Assembly (NCBI GenBank): GCA_002309295.1
Contig: DBXF01000086.1
Span: 42,170-66,016 of the forward strand
Length of the DNA stretch: 23,847 nucleotides
DNA from: Bacteroidales bacterium UBA1219
GTDB lineage: Bacteria; Bacteroidota; Bacteroidia; Bacteroidales; P3
Direction: 5' to 3'
The position numbers and the translations under genes are program-made. Shown one piece after another: positions 1 to 7,845 of this stretch. The first letter of the stretch is position 1. Each line of letters starts with the position of its first letter. Under the pieces are notes generated by a model, which saw nothing but the letters and a program-made list of their open reading frames with translations, was not told where the DNA came from and searched no databases.

Positions 1-1277
1 TGTATGCCGCCGTAGCCGCCGATGCTCTCCTGATAGGCTCCGGTGTGGAAAAAGCCTATGTACAGAGGCTCGTCTTTCTGCAACTTTGGCAGGAATATGG
101 CGTTTGCGTGCGCCTCGTTGTTGTAGTAGTCCTGGCTGTCGCAGGTGAGGCCGCCGAGGAACACCCGTTGGTACTCCTTGTCCCAGTTGTTGATGGGGAG
201 CATTATCCAACGTTGGTTGATTCCCCACGAGTCGGGCAGGGTGGTGATGAACGAACTGTCGATCATATACCACAGCTCGCGGTCGTTCTGTTGTTTCTGG
301 TCGATGATGCTATAAAGAGTTGCACCGCTTTCGCCCACGGTGAACGATCCGAATTCGGTGAATATGTTGGGTTCATCCACACCTCGGTTGGTACAGATGT
401 TCTTAATCTGTGCAAGAATTTCTTCCGACATATAGTCGTACTCGTAGTTGCTGACAAGGGAGTTTTTGATTGGGAAACCACCGCCTATGTTCAGCGAATC
501 AAGCTCCGGACAAATCTTTTTCAGGTCGCAATACACGTTCACGCACTTGGCCAGTTCGTTCCAATAGTAGGCTGAGTCCTTGATTCCGGTGTTGATGAAA
601 AAGTGCAGCATTTTGAAAGTGAACTTGCTGTTGTCCTTTATCTTGTCCTCGTAGAACGACACTATGTCGTTGTAGCGGATGCCGAGTCGCGAGGTGTAGA
701 AATCGAACTTCGGCTCCTCCTCCGAAGCAATGCGTATGCCGATTTTGACGGGTTCGGCGGGGTTCTGTATGGCTTCGTCGAGCAGGTTAATTTCGTTTTT
801 GTTGTCGATGACAGGGATCATGTTGTGGAAACCGTCGCTCAGCATCATGGCGATGTTTTCGATATACTGCGGACGCTTGAAACCGTTGCAGATAATGAAA
901 ATATCCTTGGTTATCAGCTCTTGGTTATAGAGTTCCTGGATAAGGTTGATGTCGAACGCCGACGAGGTTTCGAGGTTGACGTCGTTTTTCAGGACCTCCT
1001 CCAAAACGAAGGAGAAATGTGAGCTCTTGGTGCAGTAGCAGTAGTTGTAAGTGCCTTTGTAGTCAACCTTTGCAATGGCCACGTTGAAAAGACGTTTGGC
1101 GCGCTGTATCTGCGAACTTATCTTTGGCAGATAGGTGATTTTCAGCGGCGTGCCGTACTGCTTTATAATCTCCATCAGCGGTATGTCGTGGAAATACAGT
1201 TCGTTGTCGATGGTTTTGAACTCGTCCTGCGGATATTCGAACGACTGGTCAATCAAATCGATGTACTTGTTTTTCAT
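1..1277 (-). CDS. speA: Arginine decarboxylase, PLP-dependent fold III (3' end cut by window edge)
   Basis: This gene is open at the window edge, with 425 residues visible. It starts at ATG 1277 (MKNKYIDLIDQSFEYPQDEF). Visible landmarks are the PLP-lysine context YCYCTKSSH (Lys about 84), the glycine-rich GGGFPIKNS phosphate-binding loop, EFGSFTVGESG, and the LTCDSQDYY motif near residue 379. That last motif holds the Cys-Asp pair typical of ornithine/arginine decarboxylases. The protein resembles the shorter (about 460 residue) form annotated as arginine decarboxylase in Bacteroidota rather than the 630-residue E. coli SpeA, so perhaps 40 residues are missing. The expected reaction is arginine to agmatine plus CO2, the first step of putrescine/spermidine synthesis in the cytoplasm. 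Substrate choice (arginine, or another basic amino acid or carboxy-polyamine) is inferred from family resemblance. Confidence 0.85.
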   Translation of the reverse strand, partial: MKNKYIDLIDQSFEYPQDEFKTIDNELYFHDIPLMEIIKQYGTPLKITYLPKISSQIQRAKRLFNVAIAKVDYKGTYNYCYCTKSSHFSFVLEEVLKNDVNLETSSAFDINLIQELYNQELITKDIFIICNGFKRPQYIENIAMMLSDGFHNMIPVIDNKNEINLLDEAIQNPAEPVKIGIRIASEEEPKFDFYTSRLGIRYNDIVSFYEDKIKDNSKFTFKMLHFFINTGIKDSAYYWNELAKCVNVYCDLKKICPELDSLNIGGGFPIKNSLVSNYEYDYMSEEILAQIKNICTNRGVDEPNIFTEFGSFTVGESGATLYSIIDQKQQNDRELWYMIDSSFITTLPDSWGINQRWIMLPINNWDKEYQRVFLGGLTCDSQDYYNNEAHANAIFLPKLQKDEPLYIGFFHTGAYQESIGGYGGI

Positions 1278-1296
1278 TTTGCTTAATGTAGTTTAA

Positions 1297-1339
1297 TCGG
1301 ATTGCCTGTTTTTTTTCAATTTAAGTAAGTCGGATTGCC
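1297..1339. repeat. 10-bp direct repeat TCGGATTGCC in the speA leader
   Basis: TCGGATTGCC occurs at 1297-1306 and again at 1330-1339, 33 bp apart (about three helical turns). Both copies fall between the putative speA -7 box and its start codon, so the mRNA would carry GGCAATCCGA twice. It could be a regulator-binding or RNA element. No function is shown. Confidence 0.5.
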
Positions 1340-1353
1340 AACTTTTGCGGCAA

Positions 1354-1361
1354 CAAAGTTA
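1354..1361 (-). promoter_or_regulatory. Putative -7 box (TAACTTTG) for speA
   Basis: On the minus strand the sequence reads TAACTTTG, matching the Bacteroidota -7 consensus TAnnTTTG. It lies 77 bp upstream of the arginine decarboxylase ATG, which implies a leader of roughly 70 nt. No good TTG/TTTG -33 element is visible at the usual 19-21 bp spacing, so the call rests on the -7 box and its position. Confidence 0.45.
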
Positions 1362-1611
1362 CAAAAAATTTGTGGATTTTATGCTTTTTTTGTCGTTTAA
1401 ATCGTGTTTGTTTTGTAAATCACTGTAAAACAAATTGTTCTATGGGTTGTATTTTGGGGTGTTTTGTCGAAAAGTCCATTTTTTTGCATATATGCGAGGC
1501 AAATATCATCATTTTTAGCCTTCAACAATTTGTTTTTTGTGTTTATTGCAGTTATAATTGTTTGATTTTAAAAGTGATGTATATTTTTTTATAAAACTGA
1601 CAAAAAAAACG

Positions 1612-1619
1612 TATATTTG
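1612..1619 (+). promoter_or_regulatory. Putative -7 box (TATATTTG) for the outer-membrane protein operon
   Basis: TATATTTG matches TAnnTTTG and is followed by CATTTGCAAAATAAGG. It lies 39 bp before the ATG at 1659. A T-run occupies the expected -33 region but there is no clear TTG. Confidence 0.5.
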
Positions 1620-1658
1620 CATTTGCAAAATAAGGTATAAATTAAAAAAATATAGAAG

Positions 1659-2345
1659 ATGAAACTTAATCGTATTTTAGTCGTGGCAGCACTGCTGCTT
1701 TTAGGTTTTTCGGCACAGGCCCAGCATCATCGCCATAGCGACCGCTTGGGCGAGTTCTACTTCGGTTTCGACGCTGTGGCTCCCCTCGGCGAATTCAACA
1801 AGGAAGCCGACGCTATTGCCGCCGGTTATGGCGTTCTGCCTTTGGATGCCGACCATGTTGGTACAAGTGCCTCTATGGGTATTGGCTTATCGTTCAAATA
1901 TAGCTTCACTTTCAGCATTATCGACGACCAATGCTCGGCAGGTCCTTTCGTTGGTGTTGACCTTGCTTGGAACAACCTCGACAAAGGCGTGCGTAATGTG
2001 TTCAACGATGTTAAGGCCGACAAGCCTAACTACATCAATCTGCCAATAATGATAGGTGCCAACGGTCGTTACTATTTCAACGACGTGCTCGGCGTATCGG
2101 CTGAGTTTGGTATAGGTGCCGACATGCTCTATATCACACCTCAGGGCTGGAGCGACTGCAAACAAGAATACGGTACCGACTTTGCCATGGCTTGGCAGGT
2201 GGGCGCCGGCGCTTATTTCGGCCGTCACGTAAATCTTGGCGTACATTACTATAGCTTCGGTACACACAACACTGTGGAAACAGAGGCTAAGAACTACACC
2301 AAATATTTGGGTGCCCTGATGTTCAAACTCGGTTTCTGTTGGTAA
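1659..2345 (+). CDS. Outer-membrane beta-barrel protein (tandem paralog 1)
   Basis: The 228-residue protein begins with a signal peptide (MKLNRILVVAALLLLGFSAQAQ, cleavage likely after AQA). After it come alternating amphipathic strands rich in Gly and aromatics (YFGFDAVAPLG, GIGLSFKYSFTFSI, FVGVDLAWNN, LPIMIGANGRYYF, VSAEFGIGADMLYITPQGW, AWQVGAGAYFGRHVNLGVHYYSFG). The protein ends in an aromatic residue (KLGFCW). This is the pattern of small 8-10-strand outer-membrane barrels common in Bacteroidota. The next gene is a diverged copy 13 bp downstream, and both are probably cotranscribed from the box at 1612. The exact family and ligand are unknown. The His-rich stretch after cleavage (HHRHSD) could bind metal, but that is speculation. 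Confidence 0.75.
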   Translation: MKLNRILVVAALLLLGFSAQAQHHRHSDRLGEFYFGFDAVAPLGEFNKEADAIAAGYGVLPLDADHVGTSASMGIGLSFKYSFTFSIIDDQCSAGPFVGVDLAWNNLDKGVRNVFNDVKADKPNYINLPIMIGANGRYYFNDVLGVSAEFGIGADMLYITPQGWSDCKQEYGTDFAMAWQVGAGAYFGRHVNLGVHYYSFGTHNTVETEAKNYTKYLGALMFKLGFCW

Positions 2346-2358
2346 AAAATAATCTGAA

Positions 2359-3078
2359 ATGAAAAAAGGCTTTTTCAACAACACAATTCTGGCTCTGATG
2401 CTGATAATGGCAGGTATAGGCACTGCCATGGCTCAGAATTATCATGAAATTAAAGCAAAAGGCCTTTTCCCTGTTAGCAACTATGCCCGAGTAGGCGAAA
2501 CATCGGAGATGCTTCAAAACAATATCATCGGCAGTGGAGCTGCAATAGGAGCTGGTCTTGGCTACCGCTTCAATATTGAGATAACGAGCGACATCATCAT
2601 ATTTGCGGGTGGCGACGTTTTGTGGAACAACACATGTACCGAATATCGCGATATATGTGTACAGAACAGAAACGAAACGGCACCTCTTTATTTCAACGCT
2701 CCAATATGGATGGGTGTTGCGCTAAGAACTCCCATAGGCCAATCGGATTGGTCCGCTTATTTCGATGCTTGTGCCGGTGTGAACATTCACTACACCACCT
2801 CCACAGGATGGAAAAACTTCGAGGTGAGATATAACCCGGCTTTTTCGGCCGCCCTATCTCTCGAAGTCGGAATGACTTTCCGCAATTACTCTCTTGGTTT
2901 CGAACTGATGAGCCTTGGCCAACCCACAATGAAAGGTACCGGCGAGGAAACTTATCACTGGTTCAAAACTCTGGACAGGAAACGCGACATGATTATGCTC
3001 AACGCGGTGTTTACTTACAGGTTGAAAAAGCATAAAAAAGAGTGGAAAATAACACGCAAAACCATTCTTGAGCTCTAG
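2359..3078 (+). CDS. Outer-membrane beta-barrel protein (tandem paralog 2)
   Basis: The 239-residue protein has a signal peptide (MKKGFFNNTILALMLIMAGIGTAMAQ) and a Gly/aromatic strand pattern. It shares ordered landmarks with the preceding gene: GLFPVSNY against APLGEF, GAGLGYRFNIEI against GIGLSFKYSF, GGDVLWNN against GVDLAWNN, NAPIWMGVALR against NLPIMIGANGR, ACAGVNIHYTTSTGW against GIGADMLYITPQGW, and GFELMSLGQPTMKGTG against GVHYYSFGTHNTV. This supports an old tandem duplication. The C terminus is basic (KKHKKEWKITRKTILEL) and runs past the likely last strand, so it lacks the terminal aromatic seen in paralog 1. Function is unknown. Confidence 0.7.
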   Translation: MKKGFFNNTILALMLIMAGIGTAMAQNYHEIKAKGLFPVSNYARVGETSEMLQNNIIGSGAAIGAGLGYRFNIEITSDIIIFAGGDVLWNNTCTEYRDICVQNRNETAPLYFNAPIWMGVALRTPIGQSDWSAYFDACAGVNIHYTTSTGWKNFEVRYNPAFSAALSLEVGMTFRNYSLGFELMSLGQPTMKGTGEETYHWFKTLDRKRDMIMLNAVFTYRLKKHKKEWKITRKTILEL

Positions 3079-3099
3079 TGCCTCCGACAAACTTTATCG

Positions 3100-3471
3100 A
3101 TGGATAATAACAGCAACCCACAAATTATCGATATCAATACGGTTTCATCTCAACAAGAACCGGACAAAGAACTATTGGCCACCGCCAAGACATCGATGGT
3201 GCTGGGCATAGTGTCGGTTGGAGCCTGCACCGTGGGCGACCCTGCAGCCATTGTGGTTTCCATAATAGGACTTGTCAAAGCCAAAAAAGCCAGACAACTT
3301 GCGGAGGTAAGCAATGACCACTCCTGCGACAAATACATTTCGGTCGGACATACAACCTCCACCATCGGATTGGTTCTCGGTATTGTCCTTGTGGTATTTT
3401 TGACTTTAATTTATATTAGCCTTTCTTATTGGATTCTATCGGGGGTGGAACCATTGATGTCGACTCGTTGA
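3100..3471 (+). CDS. Small DUF4190-like membrane protein
   Basis: This is a 123-residue protein. Residues 1-27 are polar (MDNNSNPQIIDINTVSS...). A first hydrophobic helix follows at about 30-57 (ATAKTSMVLGIVSVGACTVG then AIVVSIIGLVKAKKA). A polar loop with paired Cys/His residues (SNDHSCDKY) leads to a second long helix at about 87-113 (STIGLVLGIVLVVFLTLIYISL). The layout, including GIVS and GLVLGIVLVV segments flanking an xKAKKA turn, resembles DUF4190/CCC-motif membrane proteins of Bacteroidota. No CCC motif is present here. The gene starts 21 bp after the second outer-membrane protein and is probably in the same transcript. Its role is unknown. Confidence 0.6.
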   Translation: MDNNSNPQIIDINTVSSQQEPDKELLATAKTSMVLGIVSVGACTVGDPAAIVVSIIGLVKAKKARQLAEVSNDHSCDKYISVGHTTSTIGLVLGIVLVVFLTLIYISLSYWILSGVEPLMSTR

Positions 3472-3501
3472 CTGTACGAAATAACAGCCGGTAGCACTTT
3501 T

Positions 3502-5040
3502 TTATCCTTCGCCTTCCATCACTTTCTTCAGATACCATTCTTTCATTATGGTGTTGCTGTTGAGCGGTTTTCTGTAACGACCGTATCTTTTCATTGCTAC
3601 AAGTTCGTCCAGCAAAGGCTGGCACACTTCCCACTCCCCGCCATCGCCTTTTTGGGGCTGTTTTATGTATTCCGTTGGCAGAAAGCGTTTTACAAAACCT
3701 CTTACGATTTGTTTTTTTGGATTGTAGGTCTTCTCCTTTTTGGCAAAACCAACGTTATTTTCCTCGAAAATCTTCATCAAAGTGGCGTTGTAAAGACTGC
3801 AGTCATGCAGTTGCTCGAGTGGCAGAGGACGGAATAGATCCATCAACTGCGTGTCCCACAACGGCATACGCACGTCGTAGCCGAAAAATTCGTACACCCG
3901 GGCCGAGTTTATGATATTGTGTGCCTGACGGTTTTGCAGGATGAAACTTTGGTAGGCCGAATAAGGTGTAACACCTTCTACTAGAAGAGTTTGGAAATAT
4001 CCAAATATGTACTCGCTGACACTCCGACGGTAGCCGTATTCGTTGGAAATGTACATTATCTTGCGGGTGAGCGAGGCGGCGGTGTCTCGGGCAGTAACTC
4101 CCGCCTTGGTGATATGGCTTCCGGCAATGGAATCGCCCGAATGGCCGGGGACGAAAACAGCGTCGGACGAAAGGCAGCCCATCGCACGCAGTTTCTTGAT
4201 GGCGGCAAATTCGAACATCCACGTGAAATTACCGTAGTTGCCCATAAATTGATAATACCGCTCGAACTCCGCCCTGTCGGCATAGCAGAGCTCCTGCGTC
4301 TGGGTGTCGGAAATGTCTATATTGTAATGTTTTATGCCAAGTCGGTTTGCCACCTGCTCCGCCATTCGGCATTCGGCACTGCCCTTTTTGCCGACGGTAT
4401 AGGCCAGCAGGTTGTCGTAGCCATGGCTTTTCAGCATCACGGCTATAAGCCTTGAGTCGTAGCCGCCACTCAACGGTATCACCACCTGACGGCCGCCGCA
4501 TGAGCGGACAAGCCTTTCGGCAACGGCGTCGAGCACCTCACGCAGCTGTTGCGCGGCACAAGGCCTCTCCTCCGACTTTTTACAAAAATAAGTGCGGTAC
4601 GGTTTTTGATCCCATCCTTTTTGTGGCTGCCAAAAGGCATAATGCGAGGGACTGACCTGAAAAATGCCGTCAATCAGAGTGCAGCCTTCCGGGGTGGCAC
4701 CTGTGGCGTTGTAGAAATCCACTTTCCTGCGGTCGGCAATGCCCTTTGCGGGAAAAGTGTGGGGGTTGTCCGAAAGCTGTCCCGAAAGTGTGAAATACAT
4801 TGGGTAGGTGCGTGTTGCATCGACGGCAGCGGCATTGAGAGCGGGCTTGTCTATAACCACGGAGAATAGTCCGTTGGCCTCGGCAAGTTTGGATTGAAAG
4901 GTGGTTTCGGAACTCACTTCGTCGAAAAAGGCAAGCAGCGAGTCGCCCTGCAAAAGGGAGTTGCTTTTGTCGTAGCAATAGCCTCTTACAAAAGTTTGGC
5001 CGTTGCCGTGCCAGTTGGGGGATGTTAGTGTCAGTTCCAT
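3502..5040 (-). CDS. Asparagine-synthase-like ATP pyrophosphatase lacking the glutaminase Cys
   Basis: The 512-residue protein has an asparagine-synthase-type PP-loop, IPLSGGYDSR (about 188-197), after an N-terminal region of about 165 residues. That region resembles the class II amidotransferase half only in general layout. The catalytic Cys expected at residue 2 is replaced by Glu (MELTLT), so glutamine hydrolysis is not expected. The canonical SGEGxDE segment is altered to PGHSGDSIAGSH (298-309). Later YEFFGYDVRMPLWDTQLMDLF matches the family's GxExRxPFLD region. The family adenylates a carboxylate and couples an amine (asparagine, beta-lactam, lasso-peptide ring). Which substrate is used here is unknown. 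No precursor peptide, glycosyltransferase or other biosynthetic partner is adjacent. The gene lies 94 bp downstream of the DUF4419 gene and is convergent with the gene ending at 3471. Confidence 0.75.
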   Translation of the reverse strand: MELTLTSPNWHGNGQTFVRGYCYDKSNSLLQGDSLLAFFDEVSSETTFQSKLAEANGLFSVVIDKPALNAAAVDATRTYPMYFTLSGQLSDNPHTFPAKGIADRRKVDFYNATGATPEGCTLIDGIFQVSPSHYAFWQPQKGWDQKPYRTYFCKKSEERPCAAQQLREVLDAVAERLVRSCGGRQVVIPLSGGYDSRLIAVMLKSHGYDNLLAYTVGKKGSAECRMAEQVANRLGIKHYNIDISDTQTQELCYADRAEFERYYQFMGNYGNFTWMFEFAAIKKLRAMGCLSSDAVFVPGHSGDSIAGSHITKAGVTARDTAASLTRKIMYISNEYGYRRSVSEYIFGYFQTLLVEGVTPYSAYQSFILQNRQAHNIINSARVYEFFGYDVRMPLWDTQLMDLFRPLPLEQLHDCSLYNATLMKIFEENNVGFAKKEKTYNPKKQIVRGFVKRFLPTEYIKQPQKGDGGEWEVCQPLLDELVAMKRYGRYRKPLNSNTIMKEWYLKKVMEGEG

Positions 5041-5134
5041 AGGGGAGGGGTATTGCTGAGGTGGTTTATTGAGATTTTTTCGGAGACTTCGAAAAAGGCG
5101 AAGAAAGTTTATAATACAAATAATATTTTTAGCT

Positions 5135-6289
5135 CTATTTTTTTCTGATAATAAACCAGCCTATTTGCGGGCAAAGGGCGTAAGTTTTGTCGTCTTGCGT
5201 AAGCCCCACAAAGCCGGCGCAAAGTTGTAGCATAGTGGTGTCATTAACCGAAATAAATTGTAGCGGGACGGCAGTTATTTCGGGTGGAAGATTGCTTGCT
5301 ACATCGTACAGCGACTGCAAATTGTTTCGGAAAGTCTCGGGAGGCTCATCCTTCCAATAGTCTTCACGGAAATTCAAGTCGTTGTAAGGAAAAAATTTCA
5401 CTATCCAACCGTCGGCGAGAGAGGATGGGTCGCCACAATCCGCTCCCGGCAATTCGTGTATCTTGAACATTCCACGCCAGAAATCGCGGTCCACTTCGCC
5501 TTGTGCAGCAAGGACTATTTTACGCAACACAGGCACCATCTCATCCACCCACCAGTCGAGCTGATAGCGGCGGAGCCATTCTACACGGTCCACGATGCTC
5601 TGCCAGTCTTCAGGTGTTCCTTCAAGTATTACTTGCGGTATGCCGCAGACGGCAATCAACTCGAAGTTGAAATACTCCTGAAGGGCTGCCATGATGGTGA
5701 GCTGCGAGGCAGCACGGGAAACGGTGGTAGTGGTGGTGAAATCGGCGGTGAGCATATTGACAAGGCTGTCGCCGGTGTAGCCTGCTATTTGTTTGGTGAA
5801 CTCGGGAAACACCTTTTCCCACTGACGAGTGTCGGGGTTGTCAAGGCTGATTACATCGTTGTATACGGTGAGCGTCCGTTTCCCTTCGAAATCAACAAAG
5901 AGATGTCGCAAAGTCTCGGCGTTATGGTCCACATGCTGTGCAAACCCTTGGCAGATAACGAGCCATAGGGCATCGGGAGAAAGCACGAAAGGACGATGCT
6001 GGGCGTATGCCATATACATACCGTTGAAAAAGGAATGCTCAGCTCCATACACCAACGGAGATGCTATGCGGTTATGTGCCACTATACGGAAATCATCCAT
6101 ATCCTGCTCTGCGAGCGTCTGTTCCAAAAGTGCGTCGTAAGTTGCTGTGGGCAGGACGTTTTTGGGAGGCTCCAGCTCCTCAATGTCGATGACAATCCGT
6201 TTATTCTGATGCTTATGTTCATGCGCAGCGCAGGCACATAACAGCAATGTTATAATAATGATGGGAATACTATGTTTCATAAAGTTCAT
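5135..6289 (-). CDS. DUF4419-domain lipoprotein
   Basis: The 384-residue protein has a lipoprotein signal peptide. The hydrophobic run IPIIIITLLL is followed by LCAC, with the lipid-carrying Cys at about 20, then a His/Lys-rich spacer (HEHKHQNKR). The rest resembles DUF4419: SPDALWLVICQGFAQHV, a Thr-rich segment TADFTTTTTVSRAASQLTIM, GIPQVILEGTPEDWQSI, WWVDEMVPVLRKI, DGWIVKFFPYND and the C-terminal CAGFVGLTQDDKTYALCPQIGWFI. It starts either at ATG 6289 or three codons later at 6280. The gene begins 5 bp after the comM-like stop, so the two are almost certainly cotranscribed. The biochemical role of DUF4419 is not known to me. A periplasm-facing membrane anchor is the safest statement. Confidence 0.8.
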   Translation of the reverse strand: MNFMKHSIPIIIITLLLCACAAHEHKHQNKRIVIDIEELEPPKNVLPTATYDALLEQTLAEQDMDDFRIVAHNRIASPLVYGAEHSFFNGMYMAYAQHRPFVLSPDALWLVICQGFAQHVDHNAETLRHLFVDFEGKRTLTVYNDVISLDNPDTRQWEKVFPEFTKQIAGYTGDSLVNMLTADFTTTTTVSRAASQLTIMAALQEYFNFELIAVCGIPQVILEGTPEDWQSIVDRVEWLRRYQLDWWVDEMVPVLRKIVLAAQGEVDRDFWRGMFKIHELPGADCGDPSSLADGWIVKFFPYNDLNFREDYWKDEPPETFRNNLQSLYDVASNLPPEITAVPLQFISVNDTTMLQLCAGFVGLTQDDKTYALCPQIGWFIIRKK

Positions 6290-6294
6290 AATAT

Positions 6295-7836
6295 TTATTC
6301 TTTCCCCCAGTTCTCTCTGTCGAGGCTGCGGAAGTTGATGGCTTCGCTGAGGTGCTCAACGGAGATATTCTCGGCGCCTTCGAGGTCGGCGATGGTGCGC
6401 GACACTTTCAGAATGCGGTCGTAGGCACGTGCCGAGAGTCCGAGACGGTCCATGGCGGCCTTGAGTATCTCCTGCCCTTCGGCGTCTATCACGCACACCT
6501 TGTGGAACAGCTTGGAGCCTATCTGTGCGTTGCAGTGTATGCCGGGGTAGTCCTTGTAACGTTCCTCTTGAATGGCGCGGGCTTTCATCACCCGCTCGCG
6601 TATCTGCGCGCTGGTCTCGGTGCTCTGCTTGTTTATCAGCTCTTTGAAAGGAACAGGAACTACCTCCACATGCAGGTCGATACGGTCGAGCAGCGGGCCG
6701 GAGATTTTGTTCAGATATTTGTTCACAGCTCCCGGAGGACAGGTGCATGGTATGTCGGGATGGTTGTAATAGCCACAGGGACAGGGGTTCATGGCTGCCA
6801 CCAGCATAAAACTGGCGGGGTATTCGGTGGTCATGCGGGCACGCGAAATGGTAACCTTGCGTTCCTCCATCGGCTGACGCAGCACCTCCAGCACCTGACG
6901 CTTGAACTCGGGCAGCTCGTCGAGGAAAAGCACCCCATTGTGTGCCAACGAAATCTCGCCCGGTTGTGGGTTGCTGCCGCCGCCCACCAGTGCCACGTCG
7001 GAGATGGTGTGGTGCGGACTGCGGAACGGACGCACGGCGATAAGGGCGTCTTCCTTGCGCATCTTACCGGCCACGGAGTGTATCTTGGTGGTTTCCAGCG
7101 ACTCGTACAGATTCAGCGGGGGCAGTATCGAGGGCATACGTTTGGCAAGCATTGTCTTACCGCTGCCCGGAGGACCGATAAGAATTACGTTGTGTCCGCC
7201 CGCGGCGGCAATCTCGAGGGCGCGTTTGATGTTCTCCTGACCTTTCACGTCGGCAAAATCGAACTCGTATTCGTTGAGACTTTTATAAAATTCCTTGCGG
7301 GTGTCGAACTGGGTCTGCTCTATCGTTCCTTCGCCGTTGAAGAAATCGATGACCTCCTTGATATTCTCGGCGCCGTACACTTCGAGGTCGTTCACAATGG
7401 CGGCCTCGCGGGCGTTGGCCTTGGGCAGGATGATGCCTTTGAAACCTTTGTTGCGTGCCTCGATGGCTATTGGCAAAACACCTTTGATAGGTTGCAGTCC
7501 GCCATCGAGCGAAAGCTCTCCCATAATGATGTAATTGCTCACGTCGTCGGCTTTTATCTGCTCGGAGGCGGCAAGGATGCCGATGGCAAGGGTGAGGTCG
7601 TAGGCCGATCCTTCCTTGCGGATGTCGGCGGGAGCCATGTTTATCACCACTTTCTTGCCGGGGATGCGGTAGCCGAACTGGTGCAAAGCCGAGTCGATGC
7701 GCTGCTGACTCTCTTTCACAGCGTTGTCGGGCAGTCCCACCAAAGTGAAATTCACTCCCTGGTCCACACTCACTTCAACGGTGATGGTTAATGCATTTAC
7801 GCCGTAAATGGCACTGCCGTAGGTTTTTACTAACAT
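6295..7836 (-). CDS. comM: YifB/ComM-family Mg-chelatase-like AAA+ ATPase
   Basis: The 513-residue protein has the three-part YifB layout. The N-terminal ChlI/Lon-like fold (about 1-170) contains GLPDNAVKES and NMAPADIRKEGSAYDL. The AAA+ module has Walker A GPPGSGKT (221-228), RPFRSPHHTIS, Walker B GVLFLDE (301-307) and sensor AAMNPCPCGYY with a four-Cys cluster (352-366). The C-terminal Mg_chelatase_C region ends with SARAYDRILKVSRTIADL. Family members act as hexameric helicases promoting branch migration of incoming DNA in natural transformation (ComM of Haemophilus and Vibrio). They are also present in bacteria not known to be competent, so a general recombination role is possible here. 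The gene follows the DUF4296 gene by 9 bp and precedes the DUF4419 gene by 5 bp. Confidence 0.93.
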   Translation of the reverse strand: MLVKTYGSAIYGVNALTITVEVSVDQGVNFTLVGLPDNAVKESQQRIDSALHQFGYRIPGKKVVINMAPADIRKEGSAYDLTLAIGILAASEQIKADDVSNYIIMGELSLDGGLQPIKGVLPIAIEARNKGFKGIILPKANAREAAIVNDLEVYGAENIKEVIDFFNGEGTIEQTQFDTRKEFYKSLNEYEFDFADVKGQENIKRALEIAAAGGHNVILIGPPGSGKTMLAKRMPSILPPLNLYESLETTKIHSVAGKMRKEDALIAVRPFRSPHHTISDVALVGGGSNPQPGEISLAHNGVLFLDELPEFKRQVLEVLRQPMEERKVTISRARMTTEYPASFMLVAAMNPCPCGYYNHPDIPCTCPPGAVNKYLNKISGPLLDRIDLHVEVVPVPFKELINKQSTETSAQIRERVMKARAIQEERYKDYPGIHCNAQIGSKLFHKVCVIDAEGQEILKAAMDRLGLSARAYDRILKVSRTIADLEGAENISVEHLSEAINFRSLDRENWGKE

Positions 7837-7845
7837 AAGTCGTTT

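Larger units (their letters stand above)
1278..1658. other. Divergent AT-rich intergenic region
   Basis: This gap separates speA (minus) from the outer-membrane protein genes (plus) and is strongly AT-rich. It holds a promoter-like box for each side and a 10-bp direct repeat in the speA leader. A 74-codon plus-strand frame (1370-1594) is rich in Cys, Phe and Ile, has no recognisable domain and looks like chance in AT-rich DNA. I see no RNA gene here. Confidence 0.6.

Noticed and set aside
1370..1594. 74-codon plus-strand frame in the speA upstream region
   Set aside because: It has AT-rich composition, a Cys/Phe/Ile-rich product, no signal of translation and overlap with promoter sequence.
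3472..3501. Possible bidirectional terminator between the convergent genes
   Set aside because: Only a four-base CTGT/ACAG pairing is present and the T-run is not adjacent to it. It is too weak to call.
6352..7791. 479-codon open frame antisense to the comM-like gene
   Set aside because: It lies wholly opposite a protein with all YifB motifs. Its translation shows no domain and is rich in His, Gly and Val, as expected from the codon bias of the sense gene.
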